In this document: piece after piece, positions 7,439 to 14,854 of the stretch
Layout of the letters: the number at the start of each line of letters is the position of its first letter
Numbering within the stretch: the stretch's first letter is position 1
DNA from: a bacterium
Lineage (GTDB): Bacteria; Gemmatimonadota; Gemmatimonadetes; Gemmatimonadales; Gemmatimonadaceae
NCBI GenBank assembly: GCA_021802745.1
Contig: JAJZRK010000066.1
Location: forward strand, 1-14,854
DNA: 14,854 nucleotides
Direction of reading: 5' to 3'
The notes under the pieces: generated by a model
What the model saw: the letters and a program-made list of their open reading frames with translations, nothing else
Told to the model about the DNA's origin: nothing
Database searches by the model: none
Program-made: the position numbers and the translations under genes

Positions 7439-10400
7439 ATGACCATGAGTACTCGGTTTCGCTGGATGACGACCGCAGTACTGGCTCTCCTGTTCGGCGT
7501 CTCGGCGACTGCGGTCGCGCAGAACGTCACCATCACCGGCAAGGTGTTGTCGGATGCTGGGCAGCCGTTGTACGGAGCCAACGTTGTGATAGAGGGGCTG
7601 CAGATCTCGGTCGGTACGAACGCCTCGGGCGTGTACACGATCGTGGTGCCCGGCGCCCGCGTTCGAGGCCAGGCCGTCGTGATGCGCGCTCGCGCCATCG
7701 GCTACGTGCCGCAGGTCAGGAACTTCGTCCTCACCGCGCAGACGCATAACTACGACTTCGAGATGAAGATAGACGTGAACCGCCTGAATCAGGTGGTGAT
7801 CACGGGCGTGTCGGGGGCCACCGAGGTGAAGAAGCTCGCCTTCACCGTGGCGCAGGTGTCGCAGGCCGACGTGCCGGTCGCGGGCTCCAACGCGCTGTCG
7901 CAGCTGCAGGGCAAGGTGGCGGGCGCCAACATCGTGTCGGTCAGTGGCCGACCGGGTTCGGCTCCGTCCATCATTCTCCGTGGTCCGCAGTCGATCAACG
8001 GTTCCGGCCGTGGCCAGGAGCCGCTGTACATCATTGACGGCGTCGTCTCGCAGGGTGGCCTGCAGGACATCAACCCCCAGGACATCGAGAACGTCGAAGT
8101 GGTGAAGGGCGCCGCGGCGTCGTCGATGTACGGATCGCGCGCCGGCAACGGCGTCATCCAGATCACGACCCGCTCCGGCAAGAACTCGCAGGACGGCATC
8201 AAGTTCCGCGTGAATGCGGAATACGGCTCATCGGACATCGAGAACATCCTCGAGATCCCGAAGTCGCACGTGATGCTGATGGACCAGGACTACAAGCGCT
8301 TCTGCGTCATCACGAGCGGCGCGCCGGACTGCACGCGCACGGTGGATATCTACGCCGAGGCGTACCGCATCAATGACCAGGGGACCGACTTCTCGCTACC
8401 GCCGTTGAACTTCGTCAATGACGCCGGCATCTCGCGCAACCCCGGCCAGGTCAACATGCGCGCGCTGTACCTGTCGAATCCCTGGCCGAAGGCCGGGACG
8501 CCGATGCGCCAGATCCTGACCAAGGGCCAGCAGTACAACAACACCATGGACGCGACGGGTCGCGTGGGGCGCACGAACTTCTTCGCCTCGGCGAACATGT
8601 TCCGCCAGCAGGGCTCGCTCCGCTTCATGGACGGGTACCAGCGCAATTCGGTCCGGCTGAACCTCGACCAGCAGATGGCGGGCAACTGGAACTTCGGCGT
8701 GCGCACCGCCTTCACGGATGCCATCGACAACGACGGTGGCGTGCAGTGGCTGTATCTCTCACGCCAGCCGGCGAACGCGGAGCTGCTGCGCCGCGATTCG
8801 AAGGGGCGTCTCTTCGTCCGCTCGGTGCCGCAGGCGCAGGGGGCGCAGAACTTCAACCCGGCGTACTACGCCGAGGTTTATCGCCCGCGCAACCGCATCA
8901 GCCGCTTCGTTGGCGCCCTGAGCGCCAAGTGGCAGCCGCTGACGTGGCTGGATGCATCGGCCGAGTTCGGGTATGACGGCCGCAGCAACCATCGCCAGTC
9001 GCAGGCCGATCGCGGCTTCCGCACGACGGCCGCAAGGTCGGCCAACCTCGGCTACCTCGACTGGAGCTCCAGCAAGTCGTTCGCGCTCAACGGCGCCGCG
9101 ATGGTGACGGCGCGCAAGTCGTGGCTCGACAACGCACTCGATTCGCGCCTCACCCTCCGCACCTCCTACGAGGCGTCGGACGCCCGTGGCGACAGCCTCG
9201 GCGGCGTGCAGCTCGCGGTGCCGGGCCTGGAAGATCCGAGCGCGGTCGTGAGCGGCCAGTACATCGGCGGTTATTCCGAGCAGGTGAAGGCACTTGGCAT
9301 GTTTGCCAACCTGGACCTCGACTACAAGGGTCGGTACATCGTCGGCGGGCTCGTCCGCCGCGACGCCGCATCGCTGTTCGGCGCCTCCCAGCGCTGGCAG
9401 ACCTACGGCCGCGGCTCGTTTGCGTGGCGTGTCAGCGAAGAGCCGTGGTTCAAGGTCTCCAAGGTTTCGGACCTCAAGCTGCGCCTCTCGGAAGGAACGG
9501 CGGGCAACCGCCCGCGGTACGACGCCCAGTACGAGACGTTCACCATCGGTGGCGGCGGCGCGCTCAACCCCAGCAGCCTGGGCAACAAGGACCTGCGCCC
9601 CGAAGTGTCGCGTGAGATCGAGGCCGGCGTCGACCTCGAGATCATGAACAAGTACGGCATCACGATCACGCACGCGAACAACGTGATCAACGACCAGCTG
9701 CTCCCGGTCACGCCGCCTGCCTCGGCGGGCTTCGGCACCCAGTGGCAGAACGCGGGCGAGTTGACCAACAAGACTTGGGAAGTGTCGCTGAACATCCCGA
9801 TCATCCAGCAGCGCGACCTCGGCTACTCGGTGCGCTTCAACTGGGATGCGACGACGTCGGTCATCACGCGTCTCGACATGCCGGAGACGTTTTACACGCC
9901 CGGAAACCAGGGCGCCGAGACGATGTTCAAGATCCAGCAGGGCCAGGTCTTCGGTTCCATCTGGGGCCGCAAGTTCGTGAAGCACTGCAGCGAACTGCCC
10001 ACGAGCTTCCAGACCAACTGCGGCAGCGGCAAGGACTACCAGAGGAACCAGGACGGCTTCATCGTCTACGTCGGTGCCGGCAATACGATCAAGGACGGCA
10101 TCACCAAGAACCTGTGGTTCACTCGGCTCCCGGCCGCTTCGGCGCCGTGGGGAGCCGCGTCGGGCGAGAATTTGGCTTGGGGCGGCCCAATCCTGCAGCG
10201 CGACTCAACCGGTGCGGTGCCGCTGTTCGACATCGGCCATGCCCTGCCGGATTTCCACTGGTCGTTCAGCCAGAACTTCAACTACAAGAAGTTCACGGTG
10301 TACGCCCTGCTCGACGCCACGGTGGGCAAGTCGGTCTGGAACGAGCAGCGTCAGTGGTCGCTGGGTGATTTCCAGATGAAGGAAGTCGACCAGAACAGCA

Positions 10401-10756
10401 AGAGCATCGGCGACGCCAAGCCGCTCGGCTACTACTTCCGCGCCGTTCAGACGGGTGGCATCGGCGGTCTGTACGACCTGCTGGCGCCGAACAACAACAC
10501 GGTGGAAGACGCCAGCTTCGTGAAGCTCCGCGAGCTGTCGATCGGCTACCGCATCGGCCGGCTCCCCGGCATCGGCGGCGACTGGAACGTGTCGATGATC
10601 GGGCGCAACCTGAAGACGTGGACCGATTACACTGGCTACGACCCCGAAGTGGGACTGGGCGGCGGCAACTTTGGGTCAGGCGCGCTCAACGCAGTCGACG
10701 CGTTCACGTTCCCGAACCTGCGGCAGGTCACGTTCTCCATCGGCACCAGCTTCTAA
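7439..10756 (+). CDS. SusC/RagA-family TonB-linked outer membrane protein
   Basis: A complete 1105-aa receptor. The ATG at 7439 follows AGAGGGAG (7427-7434); a second ATG at 7445 would also serve. The frame is open back to 7214, but only this start gives a signal peptide (1-27, cut before Gln28). About residues 29-115 are the carboxypeptidase-regulatory-like domain, about 125-245 the TonB plug with SIILRGPQSI, LYIIDGVV and the SusC signature ending in GVIQITT (238-244), and the rest is a beta-barrel ending in VTFSIGTSF with C-terminal Phe. The only mature cysteines are two close pairs, 289/298 and 850/861, the second in the loop before NQDGFIVYVG. It should form the barrel of an uptake complex with the SusD-like lipoprotein encoded 66 bases downstream. 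The substrate is not evident; no glycoside hydrolase or peptidase is encoded nearby. Confidence 0.97.
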   Translation: MTMSTRFRWMTTAVLALLFGVSATAVAQNVTITGKVLSDAGQPLYGANVVIEGLQISVGTNASGVYTIVVPGARVRGQAVVMRARAIGYVPQVRNFVLTAQTHNYDFEMKIDVNRLNQVVITGVSGATEVKKLAFTVAQVSQADVPVAGSNALSQLQGKVAGANIVSVSGRPGSAPSIILRGPQSINGSGRGQEPLYIIDGVVSQGGLQDINPQDIENVEVVKGAAASSMYGSRAGNGVIQITTRSGKNSQDGIKFRVNAEYGSSDIENILEIPKSHVMLMDQDYKRFCVITSGAPDCTRTVDIYAEAYRINDQGTDFSLPPLNFVNDAGISRNPGQVNMRALYLSNPWPKAGTPMRQILTKGQQYNNTMDATGRVGRTNFFASANMFRQQGSLRFMDGYQRNSVRLNLDQQMAGNWNFGVRTAFTDAIDNDGGVQWLYLSRQPANAELLRRDSKGRLFVRSVPQAQGAQNFNPAYYAEVYRPRNRISRFVGALSAKWQPLTWLDASAEFGYDGRSNHRQSQADRGFRTTAARSANLGYLDWSSSKSFALNGAAMVTARKSWLDNALDSRLTLRTSYEASDARGDSLGGVQLAVPGLEDPSAVVSGQYIGGYSEQVKALGMFANLDLDYKGRYIVGGLVRRDAASLFGASQRWQTYGRGSFAWRVSEEPWFKVSKVSDLKLRLSEGTAGNRPRYDAQYETFTIGGGGALNPSSLGNKDLRPEVSREIEAGVDLEIMNKYGITITHANNVINDQLLPVTPPASAGFGTQWQNAGELTNKTWEVSLNIPIIQQRDLGYSVRFNWDATTSVITRLDMPETFYTPGNQGAETMFKIQQGQVFGSIWGRKFVKHCSELPTSFQTNCGSGKDYQRNQDGFIVYVGAGNTIKDGITKNLWFTRLPAASAPWGAASGENLAWGGPILQRDSTGAVPLFDIGHALPDFHWSFSQNFNYKKFTVYALLDATVGKSVWNEQRQWSLGDFQMKEVDQNSKSIGDAKPLGYYFRAVQTGGIGGLYDLLAPNNNTVEDASFVKLRELSIGYRIGRLPGIGGDWNVSMIGRNLKTWTDYTGYDPEVGLGGGNFGSGALNAVDAFTFPNLRQVTFSIGTSF

Positions 10757-10766
10757 TGACCCGGGT

Positions 10767-10780
10767 CGCCGGCAACGGCG
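10767..10780 (+). other. Small GNRA-type hairpin between susC and susD
   Basis: CGCCG and CGGCG pair around the tetraloop GCAA, 10 bases after the SusC stop and about 40 bases before the SusD start. GCAA belongs to the stable GNRA loop class. It has no U-run and so is unlikely to end transcription; it may protect or set the level of the downstream mRNA. Confidence 0.4.
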
Positions 10781-10822
10781 CCGAATGGCGTCGCGGCCGG
10801 GAGACCGAACTGAGGACTTTCA

Positions 10823-12445
10823 ATGCGCAAGCATTTTCTCTGGATCGGGGCATCGCTGGTGGCGCTGACCGCCTGCGGCAACAGCCTCGAAGTACAGAAT
10901 CTCAATAATCCGGACGTCGCCCGCGCGTACGCCACGCCATCGGGCGTGGAAGGCGTGGTCGCCGGTCTGGGCGTGCAGCTGAACAACACCCAGCGCGCGT
11001 CCGAATCCATCAACACTCAAGCCAAGATTTTCGCCGGCGAGCAGTTTGCCACGGTCGCAAACTTCGGCATGGCGGCGCGCACGATCATCCCGCGCAATCC
11101 CATCTCGAACGACCTTGGCAACGACAATGCGACGGGCAACGTGGCGAACTGGAACATCTTCTCGCGTACGGGCCGCTCGGCTGCCACGGCCATCGCCGCG
11201 ATCAAGGCGTACCAGGCGAAGGGACTCACGATGGGCAGTGCGGCGCAGGACGCCCGCGCCGAGGCGTTTGCCTATATGATTCTTGGCAACGCGCTGGGCT
11301 ATCTGTCGCTGGGGTATGACTCGGCCGCCATCGTGCTGCCGACCACGGAGAGCTCGGAAGTTCCGCCGCTCTCACCTTACTCCGCCGTCAACAAGGCGGC
11401 GCTGGCCATGTACGACTCGGCGATCGCGGTCGCCAACAGGGGGCTCACCGGCTCCAACGGTTTCCCGCTTCCCAGTACGTGGATGAGCGGGCAGGCCAAC
11501 CTGACGAGCGCCAACTTCGTCCGGCTCGTGCGCTCGTACAAGGCGCGCGTCCGGGCCGGCGTTGCCCGTACCCCGACGGAACGGGCCGCGGTGGATTGGG
11601 CCGCGGTCATCAGCGATGCGACGAACGGAATCACCGAAGACTTCACGGTGAGCATCGGCGGCAGCACTGGGTGGAGCGCCGCATTCGACGTGACGCAGTC
11701 GTATGTCACGGGAGGCTGGCACTCGCTGCCCATGTTCTATTTTGGCATGGCCGACGTTTCGGGCGCGTATGACGCGTGGCTCAAGGACGGCCTGAACACG
11801 CGCAAGGCGTTCCTCGTGCAGACGCCGGACCAGCGCTGGCCGCAGGGCGCGACGCGCGCGGCGCAGGGCGCCGAGGCGCCGACGGTGGCGCTGCCGGTTG
11901 GGCGCTACATCCGCAACCGTCCGGCCGGCGAAGATGTGCCGGTGAACGGCTGGGGCGATTCGTTCTACGATCACCGCCGCTACGGGGTCATCAACCGTGC
12001 GAACAGCACGGGTCCCTATGTCGAGATGTCGGCAACCGAAATCAACATGCTGGCAGCCGAGGGCTACATCCGAACGGGCAACCTGGCGGCGGCTGCGGCG
12101 TTGATTGACAAGACGCGCATCAAGAACGGCTTGGGGTCGGTCGGCGTGCCGGCCAGCGCCTCGGCGCCGTACTCGACGGCGGCGGACTGTGTACCGCATG
12201 TTCCGCAGCCCCCGAGCTTCACGTCGACGGCGTGCGGCAGCATCCTCGAGGCGATGAAGTACGAGAAGCGCATGGAAACAGCGTTCACGGGTTACCTGGT
12301 CTGGTACGCGGACGCCCGCGGCTGGGGCGACCTCGTCACCGGCACGATCGTGGAATGGCCGGTGCCGTATCAGGAAATGCAGGCCCGCTACTCCCCGTAC
12401 TACAACGGGACGCGGGCGGCAGCGAAGGGTACGTACGGGTTCTGA
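10823..12445 (+). CDS. SusD/RagB-like nutrient-binding outer membrane lipoprotein
   Basis: A 540-aa lipoprotein that should form the lid of the SusCD uptake complex and bind the substrate on the cell surface. The ATG follows GAGG (10812-10815) with a 7-base spacer. The lipobox is LTAC with Cys18, then a linker and LEVQNLNNPDVARAY, typical of the first helix of this family in Gemmatimonadota. TPR-like helices are seen, including EINMLAAEGYIRTGN (from 406). The C-terminal SusD region is present: MKYEKRMETAF from 478 through WPVPYQEMQAR near the end. Two cysteines, 456 and 471, lie in a Pro-rich loop that may be closed by a disulfide. It sits 66 bases after susC and 10 bases before the next gene, so it is in the same operon. 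The ligand is unknown. Confidence 0.95.
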   Translation: MRKHFLWIGASLVALTACGNSLEVQNLNNPDVARAYATPSGVEGVVAGLGVQLNNTQRASESINTQAKIFAGEQFATVANFGMAARTIIPRNPISNDLGNDNATGNVANWNIFSRTGRSAATAIAAIKAYQAKGLTMGSAAQDARAEAFAYMILGNALGYLSLGYDSAAIVLPTTESSEVPPLSPYSAVNKAALAMYDSAIAVANRGLTGSNGFPLPSTWMSGQANLTSANFVRLVRSYKARVRAGVARTPTERAAVDWAAVISDATNGITEDFTVSIGGSTGWSAAFDVTQSYVTGGWHSLPMFYFGMADVSGAYDAWLKDGLNTRKAFLVQTPDQRWPQGATRAAQGAEAPTVALPVGRYIRNRPAGEDVPVNGWGDSFYDHRRYGVINRANSTGPYVEMSATEINMLAAEGYIRTGNLAAAAALIDKTRIKNGLGSVGVPASASAPYSTAADCVPHVPQPPSFTSTACGSILEAMKYEKRMETAFTGYLVWYADARGWGDLVTGTIVEWPVPYQEMQARYSPYYNGTRAAAKGTYGF

Positions 12446-12455
12446 GGCTCATTGA

Positions 12456-12953
12456 ATGACGACTCTCCCGATGAACCGGCGTTGGCGCTGGTGGCGCCGG
12501 CTTGTCGGCGGTCTCTGCGCCGCCGCGCTGTCGCTGCAGATGGGCTGCTACACGTATCAGCCCCTGCAGACCGGCGTGCCGGCAACGGGCTCGCGCATCG
12601 CGGTGGTCCTGAATGACCGCGGACGCGCGACGCTTGGGGACCGGCTGGGGTCTGCGATTGACAAGGTCGACGGGTTGTTGGTGGAGGGCGACGGCAGCGA
12701 GGTCACCCTCGAGGTGTACCGGACGATCGATCTGCGGGGCAGCGCTGCCACGTGGACCGGCGAACGGGTCGAGTTGCCCAGGGACGGCATCACGGGCTAC
12801 CAGGGGCGCCAGTTCTCCAGGCGCCGCACCTTCTTGCTTGTCGGAACGGTGGTCGGCGTAATCGTCGCCACTGCCTTGGCGGTGAATTTTGATCTGTTCA
12901 GCGGTTTTACCCGTGATCCCGGGTCGGGCGGCTCGACAGACGACAGCAGGTAG
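12456..12953 (+). CDS. Small envelope protein of unknown function in the SusCD operon
   Basis: A 165-aa protein that I do not recognise by function. The ATG lies 10 bases after the susD stop and uses GAGG (12444-12447), which overlaps that stop; Met6 is an alternative start. The N-terminus is very basic and Trp-rich (RRWRWWRR), then hydrophobic, ending in MGCYTY with Cys31; this resembles a lipobox, though Gln at position -3 is unusual. Residues about 45-120 are predicted mostly beta, with IAVVLNDRGRATLGDRLG and a second strand-rich part near VTLEVYRTIDLRG. A basic RRR is followed by a transmembrane segment at about 125-143 and a Gly/Ser/Asp tail. A lipid anchor at one end and a membrane helix at the other is odd; one of the two may be misread. 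Gene position ties it to SusCD. Confidence 0.75.
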   Translation: MTTLPMNRRWRWWRRLVGGLCAAALSLQMGCYTYQPLQTGVPATGSRIAVVLNDRGRATLGDRLGSAIDKVDGLLVEGDGSEVTLEVYRTIDLRGSAATWTGERVELPRDGITGYQGRQFSRRRTFLLVGTVVGVIVATALAVNFDLFSGFTRDPGSGGSTDDSR

Positions 12954-13005
12954 ATCACCGGACCTGCTCTCTTTCCACGACGTTCTCTCACGGAGTCTCA
13001 GACTC

Positions 13006-13845
13006 ATGCGGATTTCCAAGGTTCCAATGCTGGTTGCCGTGCTCGCCATCGCTGCCGTCGGTTGCTCGACGGACGATGGCCTGCCCACGGCCACCAACGC
13101 ACCCCCGCCGCTCGCGTATGTCCGGTACATCAACGCGCTGCCGGATACGCAGAACACGACGGTGCGGTTCATCGATTACATCGAGTTCACGCCGCAGACT
13201 TTCGTCAATGTGGCGTATCGCGGTGTGGGCCAGGGACTGTACCAGGGCCTCAAGGCGGGCTCGCGGCAGCTGCGCATCTTCAACGCCGACGTCTCGAACT
13301 TCAGCACGGCGGGCAACACCGCGGTGCTGGGCGACCTGACGCAGACGTTCGAGGCCGGCAAGTACTACACCATTCTCTTCACGGGCTATGCGCGCACCGC
13401 CTCCAAGAAGATCGTGGTGCTCGAGGACGCAATTCCGGCCCCGGGAAGCAACATCGCCATCCGCATCCTGAACGCGAATACGGGCCTTGGCTCGATTGAC
13501 GCGTACAAGACGGCCGGCGCGAGCGATGCCATTACCGGCACGCCAGCGATTGCGGCGGTCGCGGAGCAGAAGTATTCGGCGTACATCACCGCGGCGCCAG
13601 GTGCCTTCGCGATTCGAGCGACGGCGGCGGGCGACGCGGGCACCATCCTGGCGAGCGGTGCGGCGCCGGCGGGCACGGCCGGCACGACCTCGGCCGACCC
13701 GATTGGTGGCGCGACGGTGGCCGGCACCGTGATGACCGCGATGGTCTTCCCGGCGTCGGTGGCGGGTTCGATGGCCGCTGCGTCCACGACGCCCAGCGTC
13801 GTGTACGTGGTGGACAAGCAGCCGCCGCGCACGACGTCGCCGTAA
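13006..13845 (+). CDS. DUF4397-domain lipoprotein
   Basis: A 279-aa exported protein. The start ATG at 13006 follows GGAG (12992-12995) and opens a lipoprotein signal ending in AAVGC with Cys20; the frame is open further upstream to 12889 but overlaps the previous gene and has no export signal there. After a Pro-rich linker, YVRYINALPDT and FVNVAYRGVGQG, then LKAGSRQLRIFNAD, match the DUF4397 pattern of a beta-sandwich seen in many surface proteins. A second similar unit starts near NIAIRILNANTGLGSIDAY. The C-terminal third is Ala/Gly/Thr-rich and of low complexity, ending in VVYVVDKQPP. DUF4397 has no agreed function; a surface or periplasmic adhesion or binding role is inference. It lies 52 bases after the small envelope gene and probably in the same transcript. 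Confidence 0.85.
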   Translation: MRISKVPMLVAVLAIAAVGCSTDDGLPTATNAPPPLAYVRYINALPDTQNTTVRFIDYIEFTPQTFVNVAYRGVGQGLYQGLKAGSRQLRIFNADVSNFSTAGNTAVLGDLTQTFEAGKYYTILFTGYARTASKKIVVLEDAIPAPGSNIAIRILNANTGLGSIDAYKTAGASDAITGTPAIAAVAEQKYSAYITAAPGAFAIRATAAGDAGTILASGAAPAGTAGTTSADPIGGATVAGTVMTAMVFPASVAGSMAAASTTPSVVYVVDKQPPRTTSP

Positions 13846-13871
13846 GGCAGTAGATTTCGGATAGGCAGGAC

Positions 13872-13908
13872 GACACGGCCGCTGGCGTTCCGCGCCGGCG
13901 GTCGTGTC
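13872..13908 (+). terminator. Strong 16-bp hairpin between the DUF4397 and plug-protein genes
   Basis: GACACGGCCGCTGGCG (13872-13887) pairs with CGCCGGCGGTCGTGTC (13893-13908) through 16 pairs, two of them G-U, around the loop TTCCG. It lies 26 bases after the DUF4397 stop. No U-run follows (CCGTTCGCGG), so it is not a textbook intrinsic terminator. It may be a terminator without a U-tail, an mRNA 3' protector, or a partial stop that lowers expression of the next gene, whose ribosome site is only 8 bases downstream. Confidence 0.55.
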
Positions 13909-13926
13909 CCGTTCGCGGAGTGCATC

Positions 13927-14688
13927 GTGACAAGGTCCCCCCGGCTGATCACCCTCGCAGGTGCCGCCGCAGCGCTGCTGCTGGCGACGCCGGCGCATGG
14001 GCAGGTCATCCGGGGGGTCTTGCGTTCACAGGCCGCGGCGCGGCCGGTGGAACGGGCGCGAGTGACGGCGCATGACCGTGCCGGGCGCGTGATTGGCGAG
14101 ACGGTCGCGGACGACTCGGGAAGTTTCCTCCTGCGCGTCGATGCGCGAAGCGCTCCGTTCACGCTGACGGTGCGCCGCATCGGTATCGAGCCTTCCACCA
14201 CGCCGGAGTTCACGCTCACGCCGCGCGACACGGTGGACTACGAACTGACAATGCCGGAGACGCCCGCGCTCGGCGACACGGTCCGCGTCACCGGGATGCC
14301 GGCGCTGAATGAGGTCTACTATCAGGAAGCGAAGCGCCGCGGCTGGCAGGTGTTCTCGCCCGCCGAGGTGGCCAAGCATCGAGAACGGGCCAACAACGTG
14401 TACGACCTGCTCCGCTGGGCGGGGGCGAACAGCCTGGTGATTCCGAGCCGCCACACCGAGTGCGTGCGGTCGGCGCGGTACCTGCCCGGCGCGCGTCGCG
14501 ATGACCGCTGCATGGTGTGGGTGGTGGATGGGCAGGTGCTTGGCCCTCTCCCCTACCTAAATCCGAGGGACACGTACTTCCTGGCCGTTCTCACCGCCTC
14601 GCAGTCGCTGCTGCAGTTTGGCGACAAGGCGCCGTGGGGGGCGATCGTGATCTATACCCGGATGAATGGGGACAGGCTTCATCCGTGA
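13927..14688 (+). CDS. Exported carboxypeptidase-regulatory-like protein with plug-like end and no barrel
   Basis: A 253-aa protein starting at GTG 13927, 6 bases after GGAG (13917-13920). Residues 1-25 are a signal peptide (cut before Gln26). About 26-112 are a carboxypeptidase-regulatory-like domain (VIRGVLRSQAA, then DDSGSFLLRVDA). From about 113 the sequence resembles a TonB receptor plug: GDTVRVTGMPALNE, VYDLLRWAGANSLVI, CMVWVVDGQVLG and, at the end, WGAIVIYTRMN, which mirrors the GVIxITT end of SusC plugs. It stops just where a barrel would begin. Such two-domain proteins recur in Gemmatimonadota without a known role. Cys179 and Cys195 flank the stretch before the VVDG strand and could form a disulfide. 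It might be a regulator, adaptor or decoy for TonB-linked transport; none of these is shown. Confidence 0.85.
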   Translation: MTRSPRLITLAGAAAALLLATPAHGQVIRGVLRSQAAARPVERARVTAHDRAGRVIGETVADDSGSFLLRVDARSAPFTLTVRRIGIEPSTTPEFTLTPRDTVDYELTMPETPALGDTVRVTGMPALNEVYYQEAKRRGWQVFSPAEVAKHRERANNVYDLLRWAGANSLVIPSRHTECVRSARYLPGARRDDRCMVWVVDGQVLGPLPYLNPRDTYFLAVLTASQSLLQFGDKAPWGAIVIYTRMNGDRLHP

Positions 14689-14739
14689 GGGTGCGGGGGG
14701 CAGGGTGCGGGGTGTGGTGGGGGGTGCGGGGGGGGGGGG
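14689..14739 (+). repeat. G-rich tract with quadruplex potential, ending in 12 G
   Basis: Directly after the last stop codon, the plus strand holds three versions of GGGTGCGGGG separated by short spacers and ends in an unbroken run of 12 G (14728-14739). Several runs of three or more G with short loops fit the usual G-quadruplex pattern. In RNA it could stall polymerase or protect the 3' end. A G-run of this length is also prone to sequencing error. Confidence 0.7.
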
Positions 14740-14760
14740 CTCGACCTCGGGTGTGACCCG

Positions 14761-14812
14761 CCGCCTCGCGCCACCGCCTCGCGCCGCCGCCTCGCGCCGC
14801 CGCCTCGCGCCG
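14761..14812 (+). repeat. Four tandem copies of a 13-base GC-rich repeat
   Basis: The unit CCGCCTCGCGCC(A/G) occurs four times without a gap at 14761, 14774, 14787 and 14800; only the last base of the first copy differs. A decayed fifth copy follows (14813 onward, CCGCCCCGCCCC). The unit is not a multiple of three and no gene covers it. From about 14825 to the end of the window I see nothing definable. Confidence 0.9.
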
Positions 14813-14854
14813 CCGCCCCGCCCCTGCGGTCCGGAACGTAACTTTCGCGGTGCG

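Noticed and set aside
14761..14812. CRISPR-like array
   Set aside because: The 13-base units are directly adjacent with no spacers and are too short for CRISPR repeats.

Overview
The window is GC-rich DNA from a diderm bacterium. It combines SusC/RagA-type TonB-linked outer-membrane proteins, a SusD-like lipoprotein, a GWxTD-motif protein and a Kdo transferase for LPS, with Shine-Dalgarno sites upstream of most (not all) genes and very high third-position GC. This fits Gemmatimonadota better than the typically AT-richer Bacteroidota. The assignment is an inference from gene content and composition, not from a marker gene.

Left half, all on the minus strand. Bases 1-1259 hold the N-terminal part of a SusC/RagA receptor that runs off the left edge. 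A gap of about 250 bases separates it from a four-gene run read from 6948 down to 1512: a TPR + GWxTD exported protein, a membrane-anchored protein with a predicted beta-propeller, a DsbA-like thioredoxin-fold lipoprotein and the Kdo transferase WaaA. The first three are joined by GTGA and TTGA stop/start overlaps, and waaA follows after 12 bases, so this looks like one operon.

Centre. A divergent intergenic region of 490 bases (6949-7438) has no convincing gene but holds several dyads: a CRP/FNR-like TGTGA-N6-TCACG site, a perfect 12-bp palindrome, a 6-9-6 inverted repeat and a 7-bp stem with a tetraloop.

Right half, all on the plus strand. A full SusC/RagA receptor (1105 aa) is followed by its SusD-like partner (540 aa), a 165-aa membrane or lipoprotein of unknown function, a DUF4397 lipoprotein, and a 253-aa exported protein with a carboxypeptidase-regulatory-like domain and a plug-like end but no beta-barrel. 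SusC and SusD should form an outer-membrane uptake complex powered by TonB; the three small exported proteins are candidate accessories. Several exported products on both sides carry closely spaced cysteine pairs, which makes the DsbA-like lipoprotein across the divergent region a plausible partner. The last 166 bases are non-coding: a G-rich tract directly after the final stop codon, then four tandem copies of a 13-base repeat.

No mobile element, CRISPR array, tRNA or rRNA was seen. The most unusual points are the five-gene Sus-type cluster with its plug-only protein, the paired cysteines beside a DsbA-like lipoprotein, and the structured non-coding segments.
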